Part shown: one piece after another, positions 52,996-61,694 of the stretch
How positions within the stretch are numbered: the first letter of the stretch is position 1
How the letters are laid out: each line of letters starts with the position of its first letter
Origin: Methylococcales bacterium
GTDB taxonomy: Bacteria > Pseudomonadota > Gammaproteobacteria > Methylococcales > Methylomonadaceae
Assembly (NCBI GenBank): GCA_026398895.1
Contig: JAPLRZ010000050.1
Location: 62,001 to 126,000, forward strand
Direction of reading: 5' to 3'
DNA length: 64,000 bases
Notes under the pieces: model-generated
Database searches by the model: none
The model's input: only the letters and a program-made list of their open reading frames with translations
Told to the model about the DNA's origin: nothing
Made by a program: the position numbers and the translations under genes

Positions 52996-53472
52996 ATGAA
53001 AAAACTTCTATTATCATTATTAGCCATTATTCTTATTATTGAAGAATGGTTGTGGGACACACTTTCTGCTCTTGGACATTTTTTAGCTTGTCATTTAGGA
53101 TTTGCTAGATTTGAACAGTGGTTATTAAAATCATCGCCTTATCAAGCATTGTTTGCTATCAGTGTTCCTATTTTGTTGATAACACCGATTAATATTACTG
53201 CCTTTTGGTTATTGGGCAATGGCTTGATTGTGCAGGGCATCGCACTGGAAATAGTTGCTAAATTATTAGGTACGTTATTTGTTGCACATTTTTTTACCCT
53301 AACCAAAAAACAGTTATTAACATTTCGCTTACTGGCTTGGATATACAACACAGTTTCTTATTGGTTAATATGGGCTCATGAAAGAGTTATCGAAACAGAG
53401 GCTTATCGATGGGCAAAAAAAATCAAGACTCGTGCAAAAGCAACGATGGCAGCATGGCTTAAAAAAAATTGA
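52996..53472 (+). CDS. Inner-membrane protein of unknown function
   Basis: From ATG 52996 the protein is 158 residues: MKKLLLSLLAIILIIEEWLWDTLSALGHFLACHLGFARFE, then two further hydrophobic segments (ALFAISVPILLITPINITAFW; EIVAKLLGTLFVAHFFTLTKK) and a basic C-terminus. An upstream GTG/ATG at 52753 would add 81 residues without any family-like pattern and is not chosen. The N-terminal pattern is common in beta- and gammaproteobacterial hypothetical proteins. It is convergent with cysE. Confidence 0.75.
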   Translation: MKKLLLSLLAIILIIEEWLWDTLSALGHFLACHLGFARFEQWLLKSSPYQALFAISVPILLITPINITAFWLLGNGLIVQGIALEIVAKLLGTLFVAHFFTLTKKQLLTFRLLAWIYNTVSYWLIWAHERVIETEAYRWAKKIKTRAKATMAAWLKKN

Positions 53473-53482
53473 CGGTGGGCTG

Positions 53483-54415
53483 TTATGGGATTGGGCTAGT
53501 GACAATTTCGCTGTGAGCGGATTGTGACACAAAACTGTAAGGCGGCACGCTGTGCGTCAACCAAACATTACCGCCTATAGTTGAACCTTGCCCTATTGTG
53601 ACTCGTCCTAACACGGTTGCCCCTGCGTAAATCACCACGTCATCTTCAACAATCGGATGACGTAACGTACCTTTAACTAGCGAGCCGTCTTCTTCTTTAG
53701 GAAAGCGTTTCGCGCCCAAGGTAACGGTTTGATAAATGCGAACATGATTACCGATGATAGTAGTTTCACCAATGACCACGCCCGTGCCATGATCGATGAA
53801 AAAACTCGCACCGATTTTTGCTCCTGGATGAATATCGATACCTGTGGCAGAGTGGGCAATTTCAGCAATCATTCGTGCCACCAATGGCGCACCCAATAAA
53901 TACAGTTCGTGGGCAATACGGTGGTAGATAATAGCAATCATGCTAGGGTAACAGACTAAAATTTCATCTAAACTGGTTGCAGCAGGATCGCCTTCGTAAG
54001 CGGCAACCAAATCAGTATCTAACAATTCACGAATAGCGGGTAAGCGGGCGGCAAGCTGGCGATTGATTAAAGTAACCTTTTTGCCACAATCAACATCATG
54101 AACATTATTTTGTTCCGCTTTAAAATAGCATTCGCGGCGAAGTTGTTCAAATAAGGCAGCGAGTGCTGAATCAAGCGTATGCCCTACAAAATAGTCGATA
54201 CCTTCATCCGAATGTCCACCCGTACCTAAGCGATTCGGATATAACACCGCCGATAAATCATCGAGGATTTTAGCAAGCACTTTACGCGAGGGTAATTTAG
54301 GCGGTTTGCCCTCACGATTACGACTTTCTAGCGATTTCAAACGTAAGGTACGCAATTGTGCAACAATGCTATCGATGTCGCTAACAGAATTAGCCCTTGA
54401 ATTTGTTGTATCCAT
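53483..54415 (-). CDS. cysE: Serine O-acetyltransferase
   Basis: The 310-residue protein has a long helical N-terminus, then the left-handed beta-helix: IAHSATGIDIHPGAKIGASFFIDHGTGVVIGETTIIGNHVRIYQTVTLGAKRF and RHPIVEDDVVIYAGATVLGRVTIGQGSTIGGNVWLTHSVPPYS. The conserved Asp-His pair in FIDHGTGVVIGE is catalytic. It acetylates serine for cysteine synthesis. The extra N-terminal length resembles the SrpH/EpsC-type variant more than the 273-residue enteric CysE. Confidence 0.93.
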   Translation of the reverse strand: MDTTNSRANSVSDIDSIVAQLRTLRLKSLESRNREGKPPKLPSRKVLAKILDDLSAVLYPNRLGTGGHSDEGIDYFVGHTLDSALAALFEQLRRECYFKAEQNNVHDVDCGKKVTLINRQLAARLPAIRELLDTDLVAAYEGDPAATSLDEILVCYPSMIAIIYHRIAHELYLLGAPLVARMIAEIAHSATGIDIHPGAKIGASFFIDHGTGVVIGETTIIGNHVRIYQTVTLGAKRFPKEEDGSLVKGTLRHPIVEDDVVIYAGATVLGRVTIGQGSTIGGNVWLTHSVPPYSFVSQSAHSEIVTSPIP

Positions 54416-54466
54416 AAATTATTTTCTCTGAATATTCGCGTAACAACGAATTAAAAATAGTGTGCG

Positions 54467-55948
54467 TTAGCGTAATTTTAAACGGCTGTGCAATAACAGT
54501 CCAAGCAACAACAAAGCGATAAAATACATAATTGGCGCATCACCTATTTTGGCATAAGGCGTTAAACCACGCATCGGGATTATATTATCGCTCAACACCG
54601 CGACTTCAAACAATGGTAGTTGCTGAATGATGCTGCCATTGGGTGCGATAATTGCCGTTAATCCTGTATTGGTTGAACGCAACAAAAACCGCCCTGTTTC
54701 TAACGCCCGCATTCTTGCCATTTGTAAATGTTGATGCGGTTCTATTGAATTACCAAACCAGCCGTCGTTGGTGACATTGACCAAATATGCCGCGTTTTCC
54801 AATCCTTTAATCGCGTAATCTCCAAACACATCCTCATAACAAATAGAGGTAATGAACGAATACCCTCCCGCGCTTAGCAAAGGCTGATTATTAGCACCCG
54901 CAGTAAAATCACCCAATCTAAGTTTTAGTTGGCTAAGAATAAACCCTGATAACGGTTGCCACGGCATGGTTTCGCCAAAGGGTAATAAATGCTTTTTTCG
55001 ATAATCAGCGATATGATTGCCTAGCGTCATAGCCGCATTGTATCTTTCACCACTTGCTGAATCTATCGGCAAACTGACGATTAAATCAGTGTGATGTTGC
55101 TGTGCCAACTGATTTAATGGCATTAAAAAAATCTCGTTAACCTCCGATAAATAAGCGGGAATAGAACTTTCTGGCCAGACAATGACCTTAGCATCCCAAT
55201 GTTGTTCAGTCAGGGTTTTATACAACCGTAAGGTGTTGATTTTATTTTCGGGTAACCATTTTTTATCTTGCGTAATATTGCCTTGAATCAAGGCGACTTT
55301 AATCGGCGCACCAATCGCTTTCGTCCATTGCACGGTTTGCAAATAACCGCCAACTAGCCATAGTGCAACCAACACGCCCGCTATTTTTACATTTTTATAG
55401 TGTGCAAAAAATAGAATACAGGACGCGCTTAACGCCACTAAAAACCCAGTGCCATAAACGCCAATGATTGGAACATAACCCGCTAACGGCGTTTCCAATT
55501 GTGAATAACCAGCGAGCAACCAAGGAAAACCATTCAGCACCCAGTAGCCCCGCAGATATTCCACCAACAGCCAAATCACTGGCATCAGCAACACGCGATT
55601 AATGTTTGTTAGCTTGGCACAAAGATAACCTGCCAAGGCAGGAAACACCGCCCAAAAAGCCACAAACAAGGTCGTCAACGCACCCGCGCTGGCAATACCC
55701 GCACCGCCAAAATCGTGAATGCTGACATACACCCAAGACACACCTAAACCAAATTCACCTAAGCCAAATAAATAGCCGCGTAACAATGCCCGTCTAGGTG
55801 AAATATTCTGCCAACAAGCAAACAGTAAACTTAATGCCAGTATCGCTAAATAAGCATAATCAAATGGAGCGAATGCTAAGGTGAATAACACGCCCGCACC
55901 AAAGGAAAAAAAATCTCCCCAATACCGCTGGAAAATTTTTTTTATCAC
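54467..55948 (-). CDS. lnt: Apolipoprotein N-acyltransferase
   Basis: The 493-residue protein has an N-terminal membrane domain with LAFAPFDYAYLAILALSLLF, GLGVSWVYVSIHDFGG and GFPWLLAGYSQ, followed by a nitrilase-like domain with catalytic Glu in VIWPESSIPAYL, Lys in YRKKHLLPFGE and Cys in SICYEDVFGD. A final helix anchors the C-terminus. Lnt adds the third acyl chain to lipoproteins at the periplasmic face. The GTG start overlaps the stop of a 49-codon gene as GTGA. Confidence 0.95.
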   Translation of the reverse strand: MIKKIFQRYWGDFFSFGAGVLFTLAFAPFDYAYLAILALSLLFACWQNISPRRALLRGYLFGLGEFGLGVSWVYVSIHDFGGAGIASAGALTTLFVAFWAVFPALAGYLCAKLTNINRVLLMPVIWLLVEYLRGYWVLNGFPWLLAGYSQLETPLAGYVPIIGVYGTGFLVALSASCILFFAHYKNVKIAGVLVALWLVGGYLQTVQWTKAIGAPIKVALIQGNITQDKKWLPENKINTLRLYKTLTEQHWDAKVIVWPESSIPAYLSEVNEIFLMPLNQLAQQHHTDLIVSLPIDSASGERYNAAMTLGNHIADYRKKHLLPFGETMPWQPLSGFILSQLKLRLGDFTAGANNQPLLSAGGYSFITSICYEDVFGDYAIKGLENAAYLVNVTNDGWFGNSIEPHQHLQMARMRALETGRFLLRSTNTGLTAIIAPNGSIIQQLPLFEVAVLSDNIIPMRGLTPYAKIGDAPIMYFIALLLLGLLLHSRLKLR

Positions 55949-56094
55949 GGGGCGGGAGGCGCAATTTGCGCGGCTTTATCCTCTGCTTGTTTTTGTTCAG
56001 ATAGATACGTTCCACCCATCACCACCGCCATAATCAATAAGTAGATAATAGCTGTCACCCGTCTTGCATTTTTACTTTCGTTATAATTACTCAT
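55945..56094 (-). CDS. 49-residue single-pass membrane protein upstream of lnt
   Basis: ATG 56094 opens a 49-codon frame: MSNYNESKNARRVTAIIYLLIM, continuing AVVMGGTYLSEQKQAEDKAA and ending QIAPPAP. It has one membrane helix (about residues 13-31) and a charged periplasmic or cytosolic tail. Its TGA overlaps the lnt GTG by three bases, and TAATCCTGCCAT-type spacing upstream leaves room for a ribosome-binding site (AGGATTA before the ATG). The tight coupling to lnt supports a real gene. I do not recognise a family. Confidence 0.65.
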   Translation of the reverse strand: MSNYNESKNARRVTAIIYLLIMAVVMGGTYLSEQKQAEDKAAQIAPPAP

Positions 56095-56349
56095 TGGTTA
56101 ATCCTGCCATAGTTTTAAAGTTATGATCTCGCGACGCACAAAGTAGACGTTTCTGATAAGCTGCGTAGTCTACAAGATTTGGTAATGTAGCGCATTTTAT
56201 CGCGTTACAACAAGGATGTGGCGACACTAACTTAACAGTCTGAAAAGAAAAACTAGAGTTATAGTGCTTTCAGTTTCTATTAGTTACCCGAAATGGAGTA
56301 CAAACTTAGTAGTCAGTCCATTTAGTTATGACGAGCTTCTGATTAAGGT

Positions 56350-56425
56350 TAAGCCGTTCGTGGTGAGCCTGTCGAACCATGAACGGCTTAACTGTCCACT
56401 CTTCGACAAGCTCAGGGCGAACGGT
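56350..56425. repeat. Inverted repeat of the GTTCG-TGAGC-TTGTCGAA family, copy 2
   Basis: AAGCCGTTCGTGGTGAGCCTG, TCGAACCATGAACGGCTTAA and TTCGACAAGCTCAGGGCGAACGG form a compound palindrome between the lnt-side and iscA-side genes. The rest of 56095-56564 holds no recognised gene and should contain both divergent promoters. Confidence 0.8.
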
Positions 56426-56564
56426 TAAACCTAAAATCTTATGTTGTATAAAGACGACTGCGTTATATTGTTACCGTCAAAAACATCGTACAAAACCATA
56501 GTTTGAGAAAATGCGGTAAAATACTCAAAAAGCACTCACTTAACCAAGGTAAATAAACAACATT

Positions 56565-56891
56565 ATGACTATTTCACTCACTGAAACTGCGGCAACGCAG
56601 ATTAAAAAACAACTGGAAAAACGCGGATCAGGGGTTGGTTTAAAATTGGGCGTAAAAAAATCGGGTTGTTCAGGTTACGCATACATATTAGATTACGCTG
56701 ATAAACTCAATGAAGATGACGCGGTATTTGAAGACTTCGGCGTTAAAGTCATCGTCTCTGCCAATGATCTTGAAATTATTGACGGTATCGAATTGGATTA
56801 TCGCCGCGAAGGTATTAATGAAGCCTTCCAATTTAATAACCCGAATGTCAAAGGCACTTGCGGCTGTGGCGAGAGCTTTTCTGTCAGCTAA
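56565..56891 (+). CDS. iscA: IscA/ErpA/SufA-type Fe-S carrier
   Basis: The 108-residue A-type carrier has Cys35 (KKSGCSGYAYILDY) and Cys99 and Cys101 (KGTCGCGESFSV), the three conserved ligands. Length and motif fit IscA or SufA rather than the longer ErpA, but the subtype is not certain. It is distant from iscRS in the window. Confidence 0.88.
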   Translation: MTISLTETAATQIKKQLEKRGSGVGLKLGVKKSGCSGYAYILDYADKLNEDDAVFEDFGVKVIVSANDLEIIDGIELDYRREGINEAFQFNNPNVKGTCGCGESFSVS

Positions 56892-56905
56892 TTAAAAAAG
56901 CCATA

Positions 56906-57032
56906 TCCACGAAAAGTACGAAAGACACGAAAAATTTGTGGAGTCCAAAACAAGTTTTGGACGATTTTAACCAGTCCAAGTCATGCCTTGGACTCCAATC
57001 TATATTTTCGTGCTTTTCGTGTCTTTCGTGGA
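56906..57032. repeat. Nested palindrome: two-hairpin element inside a CACGAAA inverted repeat
   Basis: The outer arms TCCACGAAAAGTACGAAAG... (56906-56935) and its imperfect complement (57003-57032) enclose a GGAGT...ACTCC element (56940-56996). That element has hairpins GTCCAAAACAAGTTTTGGAC and GTCCAAGTCATGCCTTGGAC, the same fold as 13392-13445 and 33315-33368 with different stem sequences. Confidence 0.85.
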
Positions 57033-57069
57033 CAAAAAAATAACTCCCCCATTCAAAAGAATCTAAACA

Positions 57070-58983
57070 ATGCCCCTACTCCGTTTATCAAATATCTCCA
57101 TCGCCTTTGGCACTCACTCTTTATTAACTAACGCTGAATTTCAACTCGACGCTGGCGAACGTGTCGGCTTACTCGGTCGTAATGGTGAAGGCAAATCCAC
57201 CTTGATGAAAATCATCGCAGGCAACATCCACGCCGATCACGGCGACATCTGGCGACAACCTGAATTAAAACTCGCGTGGTTGGAACAATCCCCAGACCTA
57301 CCCGATGATGCCACCATTTATGACGCAGTAGCGGCAGGTCTAGGCGAATTGGGCGAATGGATTACCCGTTATCACCATTTGTCGATGACGATGGACTATG
57401 AAGACGAAAAAGCCCTGAATGAATTAGGCGACTTACAACACAAACTGGAAGCGCAAAACGGCTGGCACTTTCAACAGCGCGTTGAAAACACCCTGAGCAA
57501 ACTGGATTTACCGCCCGATTTAAAAATTAACAGCTTATCAGGTGGCTGGAAACGCCGTGTCGCCCTCGCAAAAGCCCTAGTCATCGAGCCAGAAGTCTTA
57601 TTATTAGACGAACCGACCAACCATTTAGACTTTGAATCCATCACTTGGCTAGAAGAACAACTGCTCAACTTTCAAGGCGCGGTGTTATTCGTCACCCACG
57701 ACCGTGCTTTTTTACAAAAATTAGCCACCCGCATCATTGACTTAGACCGTGGCAATCTTGTTTCATGGCAGGGCAGCTATGACGACTACCTACGCCGCAA
57801 AGCCGCCGCCCTAGAAGACGAAGCCAACCAAAACGCCGAATTTGACAAAAAACTCGCCGATGAAGAAGTGTGGATTCGCCAAGGCGTAAAAGCCCGCCGC
57901 ACCCGCAATGAAGGACGTGTCAGAGCCTTAGAAGCCCTACGCGCCGAACGCGCCCAACGCCGTAACACCCAAGGCACGGCAAAAATGGCATTAGAAACAG
58001 GCGACAAATCAGGCAAAAAAGTCATTGAAGTCACCGATGTCAATTTTGGCTATGGTGACAGAACCATCATTAAAAACTTCTCCACCCTAATCCAACGCGG
58101 CGACAAAATTGGCTTAGTCGGTGCCAACGGCGCGGGTAAATCCACGTTATTAAAACTATTACTGAAAGAACTAGAACCCACTAGCGGCACAGTCGAACAA
58201 GGCACACGCCTAGAAATCGCCTACTTCGACCAACTGCGCGACCAACTCGACCCCAACATGACCGTTGTCGATACCGTCGCCGATGGCAATGATTTTGTTG
58301 AAATCGCAGGCAACAGAAGGCACGTCATGTCCTACCTAGGGGATTTTTTATTCGCCCCTGCCAGAGCGCGTTCACCCGTCAAAAGTCTATCAGGTGGTGA
58401 AAAAAACCGCTTACTGCTCGCCAGATTATTCACCAAACCCGCAAACCTAATCGTCATGGACGAACCCACCAACGACCTAGACCTAGAAACCCTAGAATTG
58501 TTGGAAGAAAAATTAGTCGATTTTTCAGGCACACTATTAATTGTCAGCCACGACCGCGCCTTTCTCGACAACGTTGTCACCAGCGTGTTTGTCCTCGATG
58601 GCACAGGTGACGTAGAAGAATTTGTCGGTGGATACAGCGACTGGTTGGCATACAGCACCGCCCAAAAACAAGCCCAACTAAAAAAGGCTAGCGATGCGCC
58701 CAAAAAAGACAAACCCGTTGCAACTGCCCCCGCGTCTGCAAAAAAGAAAAAACTCAGCTTCAAAGAACAACAAGAACTGAACAACCTCCCTGTGTTAATT
58801 GACGAACTAGAAGCCAAACAAGCGGCACTCACCGAACAAACCGCCGCCCCCAGCTTCTACAAACAAGATAAAAAAGCCGTCGCCAAAACCCTAGACGAAC
58901 TCAACGCCCTAGAGACCACCCTAGAACAAACCTACGCCCGCTGGAACGAATTAGAAGCCCGCGCTGAAGAAAATACCGAATAA
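57070..58983 (+). CDS. uup: ABC-F family ATPase Uup
   Basis: The 637-residue protein has two ABC domains: GLLGRNGEGKSTLMK with LSGGWKRRVALAKAL and LLLDEPTNHLDFES, and GLVGANGAGKSTLLK with LSGGEKNRLLLARLF and VMDEPTNDLDLETLELLEE. A charged coiled-coil tail (KDKPVATAPASAKKKKLSFKEQQELNNLPVLIDELEAKQ...) matches Uup in length and position. Uup acts on ribosomes and at branched DNA and has no membrane domain. Confidence 0.95.
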   Translation: MPLLRLSNISIAFGTHSLLTNAEFQLDAGERVGLLGRNGEGKSTLMKIIAGNIHADHGDIWRQPELKLAWLEQSPDLPDDATIYDAVAAGLGELGEWITRYHHLSMTMDYEDEKALNELGDLQHKLEAQNGWHFQQRVENTLSKLDLPPDLKINSLSGGWKRRVALAKALVIEPEVLLLDEPTNHLDFESITWLEEQLLNFQGAVLFVTHDRAFLQKLATRIIDLDRGNLVSWQGSYDDYLRRKAAALEDEANQNAEFDKKLADEEVWIRQGVKARRTRNEGRVRALEALRAERAQRRNTQGTAKMALETGDKSGKKVIEVTDVNFGYGDRTIIKNFSTLIQRGDKIGLVGANGAGKSTLLKLLLKELEPTSGTVEQGTRLEIAYFDQLRDQLDPNMTVVDTVADGNDFVEIAGNRRHVMSYLGDFLFAPARARSPVKSLSGGEKNRLLLARLFTKPANLIVMDEPTNDLDLETLELLEEKLVDFSGTLLIVSHDRAFLDNVVTSVFVLDGTGDVEEFVGGYSDWLAYSTAQKQAQLKKASDAPKKDKPVATAPASAKKKKLSFKEQQELNNLPVLIDELEAKQAALTEQTAAPSFYKQDKKAVAKTLDELNALETTLEQTYARWNELEARAEENTE

Positions 58984-58994
58984 TCATTGCAACT

Positions 58995-59022
58995 GAGGGC
59001 AAACTACCTTATCCTTGCCCTC
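58995..59022 (+). terminator. Hairpin after uup
   Basis: GAGGGCAA and TTGCCCTC form an 8-bp stem followed by CTTTCGT, 11 bp past the uup stop. The U tract is short. Confidence 0.5.
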
Positions 59023-59051
59023 CTTTCGTAGCGACTACGAAAACGAAATAA

Positions 59052-59139
59052 GGAGAGATGGCCGAGTGGTCGAAGGCGCACGCCTGGAAAGTGTGTATAC
59101 GGCAACGTATCGAGGGTTCGAACCCCTCTCCCTCCGCCA
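59052..59139 (+). tRNA. tRNA-Ser(GGA)
   Basis: The 88-base sequence has an acceptor stem GGAGAGA/TCCCTCC (one A-C mismatch), anticodon GGA in CTGGAAA, a long variable arm (TGTATACGGCAACGTATCG region), T-arm GAGGGTTCGAACCCCTC and an encoded CCA. The long variable arm and GGA anticodon identify serine. Confidence 0.96.
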
Positions 59140-59145
59140 AATACA

Positions 59146-59181
59146 AAAACCCGCAAGCTGATTGGCTTAGCGGGTTTTTTA
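59146..59181 (+). terminator. Rho-independent terminator of tRNA-Ser
   Basis: AACCCGCAAGC and GGCTTAGCGGGTT pair with a short loop, followed by TTTTATT, 7 bp past the CCA. Confidence 0.85.
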
Positions 59182-59264
59182 TTGTCCAGAGAAATGATGA
59201 ATTTTTGAATTAAACGCAAATCGAAGATAATGAGCAACTAAGTACAATTAAAGAGGTTCAAATC

Positions 59265-59501
59265 ATGGCAACGGCATCCTATCAAAATATTATCACTATT
59301 GAAGCAGGAAAAAGAGGGGGTAAGCCATGCGTCAGGGGTTTACGCATTACTGTTTATGACGTGCTGTCATGGTTAGCCGATGGCATGACCCCTGCTGAAA
59401 TTATTGAAGATTTTCCCGAACTCAACACGGACGATATAAGCGCGTGTTTGCGTTTTGCGGCGAACAGAGAACATGACTTAGCCAGTGTTAAAGCACTATG
59501 A
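59265..59501 (+). CDS. DUF433-family putative antitoxin
   Basis: The 78-residue protein has IITIEAGKRGGKPCVRGLRITVYDVLSWLADGMTPAEIIEDFPELNTDDISACLRFAANRE, the DUF433 pattern. These proteins commonly pair with DUF5615 PIN-like proteins, as here, where the stop overlaps the next start by ATGA. Confidence 0.92.
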   Translation: MATASYQNIITIEAGKRGGKPCVRGLRITVYDVLSWLADGMTPAEIIEDFPELNTDDISACLRFAANREHDLASVKAL

Positions 59502-59830
59502 AGTTGTTACTCGATGAAAACCTATCGCGGCGTATCGTGCCTTTTATTCAAGGTCTTTATCCGAACTCAACACAAGTCGCATTAATTGGATTAGAACAGT
59601 CTGACGATAAAACCATTCGGCTATACGCCATAGATAATGATTTTGTGATTGTTACCAAAGACGCGGATTATTACGACATGACCGTACTGTATGGACAACC
59701 CCCTAAAATCATCTGGTTAAAAACGGGCAATCAATCCAAAGCCGCTACTATCAAAACATTGCAAGATAACCAACAAGCAATAGAAAAAGCATTGATGATG
59801 GATAACAAAGCGTGTATTGAAATTTTATGA
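59498..59830 (+). CDS. DUF5615-family PIN-like toxin
   Basis: The 110-residue protein has MKLLLDENLSRRIVP and IDNDFVIVTKDADYYDM, the acidic residues of the PIN-like DUF5615 family. It pairs with the DUF433 gene. RNase activity is inferred from the fold. Confidence 0.92.
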   Translation: MKLLLDENLSRRIVPFIQGLYPNSTQVALIGLEQSDDKTIRLYAIDNDFVIVTKDADYYDMTVLYGQPPKIIWLKTGNQSKAATIKTLQDNQQAIEKALMMDNKACIEIL

Positions 59831-59892
59831 AAGATTAATATTAACTCGATTGATGGGCTTCGTACCTCAGCCCATCCTATCGTGCTAACCTT

Positions 59893-60261
59893 TCAAATAT
59901 CCACAGGATTAATAACAGTTAAACCTGTAATATTTTTAAAATCATCTACGTTTCTTGTGTAAACATCCATATTATTCAATAACGCAATGGCAGCAATAAT
60001 ACTGTCATTTGATTTCATTTTAAATTGTTGCCGTAATTCAATCGCTTTATCAACTACGGCTTCATTTATCGGCATGATTTTCAGGATTTTAAAAACGTTT
60101 TCAAAATATTGCTTTTCAATCGCTGTTAAGCGTGGAAACCCTAAAACTTCAAGTTTGGAAATATGCGAAACGCCATTTTTTGTATCTAAAACAAGTGGCT
60201 TTAAATAAACAAATTCAGTTTGACACGAATAAATTAGGATATTGCTATCTAATAAAATCAT
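59893..60261 (-). CDS. VapC-like PIN-domain toxin
   Basis: The 122-residue protein has MILLDSNILIYSCQ (first Asp), MKSNDSIIAAIALLNNMDVYTRNVDDFKNI (central and C-terminal Asp) and thus the PIN active-site set. It follows the small antitoxin-like gene by four bases. Confidence 0.9.
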   Translation of the reverse strand: MILLDSNILIYSCQTEFVYLKPLVLDTKNGVSHISKLEVLGFPRLTAIEKQYFENVFKILKIMPINEAVVDKAIELRQQFKMKSNDSIIAAIALLNNMDVYTRNVDDFKNITGLTVINPVDI

Positions 60262-60265
60262 TTCA

Positions 60266-60505
60266 TTAATCCAAAGACCGCTCTTGCCGTTCTGTTTGTT
60301 GCCATGTTAACGGGTCGCCAAAGGAAGTGGTTTCTTGTGAAAAGGATTTTACAAACTCAATAGCCTCATTTATGTCATCTTGTTTACGGTTTTTGGATTT
60401 TGTTTTTTGCAAAACAAACCGACAATGAATATTTAGCTTTTCAGCTAATTCTTGAATAAGTTTTAAGTTCTGCTCGTTTTCGCTTTCTAATACTAACTGT
60501 GACAT
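60266..60505 (-). CDS. Putative antitoxin of the VapC-like toxin
   Basis: The 79-residue protein has an N-terminal helix-rich part (LVLESENEQNLKLIQELAEKLNIHCRF) and a charged C-terminal tail that would bind the toxin (AIEFVKSFSQETTSFGDPLTWQQTERQERSLD). A decayed copy of its 5' end lies at 48835-48923, next to another PIN gene. Confidence 0.82.
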   Translation of the reverse strand: MSQLVLESENEQNLKLIQELAEKLNIHCRFVLQKTKSKNRKQDDINEAIEFVKSFSQETTSFGDPLTWQQTERQERSLD

Positions 60506-60536
60506 AGTAATTCCTTATGGGGATTTATATTATTTT

Positions 60537-60566
60537 GTTGGGTTGCCAAAAAGCGGCAATCCAACC
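60537..60566. repeat. GTTGGGTT-family hairpin
   Basis: GTTGGGTTGCC-AAAAAGC-GGCAATCCAACC closely matches 23147-23176. The element continues into CAGCTTATCGAGTTAC, and the TAA stop of the nuclease gene (60583) lies in this end segment. Confidence 0.85.
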
Positions 60567-60582
60567 TAAGCGGCTACACAGC

Positions 60583-61689
60583 TTATCGAGTTACAAAAAT
60601 CACATCAGCCAACGCAGTAAAAGTTTGCGACTTTCCTTTATAGCCGAAGCTAACTTTCAAATCTTCCATTTTTTTACTTTTGAAGTTGTCGAGATATTTT
60701 GTAATTGTCGGTTCTAACAAGCCAAGATTTCGCTTTAATTTCCAAGAGCCATTAAAATCATCCGAATCAACAAGCATAAGAAATAATCTATTTTCAGAAC
60801 CAAAACGCATTTCACCTTGGTTTTCATATAACCATGTTGCAAGCATTTTTGGATTAATCTGAGCCTCTTTAAGAATTTGTAATTTTTCGTTTTTTAATAT
60901 TGCCAAAACAGAACGACTGAATTCATCATTTTTATCTTTCATTCGTTCAGTAATTTCATGATAAATATCAGCATCCTTTGCTTTTTTATCAAAACAAATA
61001 CCGCCTTCTACGGCTTTATTTTTTAAATACGTTAATTCAACAGGCAAGCCCATTTCTTTGCGCTTTAATTTTATGTATTCAGCAGGAAGATAAGTTACTT
61101 TTAAATCAAATGGAATAGAATTGATGAAAAAATCAACACTTTTTATTTGTCCAACCGTTGGCAAAACTAATGGGTGTGACTTAAAAATATGTTCAATTAA
61201 AATGCTACTCCAGTGGTTGTACCAACTGTTTAACACATAACCTTGAACAGCAATATTTATTTCACTGTCAAACTTTGAAATAAGAGTATCGTAAGATTGG
61301 TGGACTTTTACATAACGACTTATCAAATATTTATCTAATGAATTTCTATAATCACCGCCCCAGTCAAAATTTTTGAGTTTATAAAGCTCAGAAACCAACT
61401 GTTCCATATCAAGTGCGGCAACTTGCTTACCATGTTTAACTTTTATGTAATTATTCAAAATTTCATGTGAATTTTCAATATCATTGCAAAGCCAAGTAAA
61501 TAACTCGATAAATTGCTTACCTAATGTCATTTCTTTAAGAGCGATATTGTTATCTTTTATAAATTCAGCAATAAGCTCCTTACGACCAATCGATTTAGTT
61601 TTTAACCATAAAAGCCCAATGTTATCACAATTAAATTCTTCAAGCTGTTCACTTTCATAGCGTTTCTTCCAATAATTAAAATCTTTCAT
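60583..61689 (-). CDS. Putative restriction endonuclease, PD-(D/E)xK type
   Basis: The 368-residue protein has SVDFFINSIPFDLKVTYLP at residues 184-202, where Asp186 and Asp195-x-Lys197 fit a PD-(D/E)xK nuclease core, with Glu166 in a preceding helix as a possible first ligand. The rest is alpha-rich without a motif I know. It follows the adenine methyltransferase gene by five bases, the arrangement of a type II restriction-modification pair. The recognition site is unknown. Confidence 0.72.
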   Translation of the reverse strand: MKDFNYWKKRYESEQLEEFNCDNIGLLWLKTKSIGRKELIAEFIKDNNIALKEMTLGKQFIELFTWLCNDIENSHEILNNYIKVKHGKQVAALDMEQLVSELYKLKNFDWGGDYRNSLDKYLISRYVKVHQSYDTLISKFDSEINIAVQGYVLNSWYNHWSSILIEHIFKSHPLVLPTVGQIKSVDFFINSIPFDLKVTYLPAEYIKLKRKEMGLPVELTYLKNKAVEGGICFDKKAKDADIYHEITERMKDKNDEFSRSVLAILKNEKLQILKEAQINPKMLATWLYENQGEMRFGSENRLFLMLVDSDDFNGSWKLKRNLGLLEPTITKYLDNFKSKKMEDLKVSFGYKGKSQTFTALADVIFVTR

Positions 61690-61694
61690 TGCTC

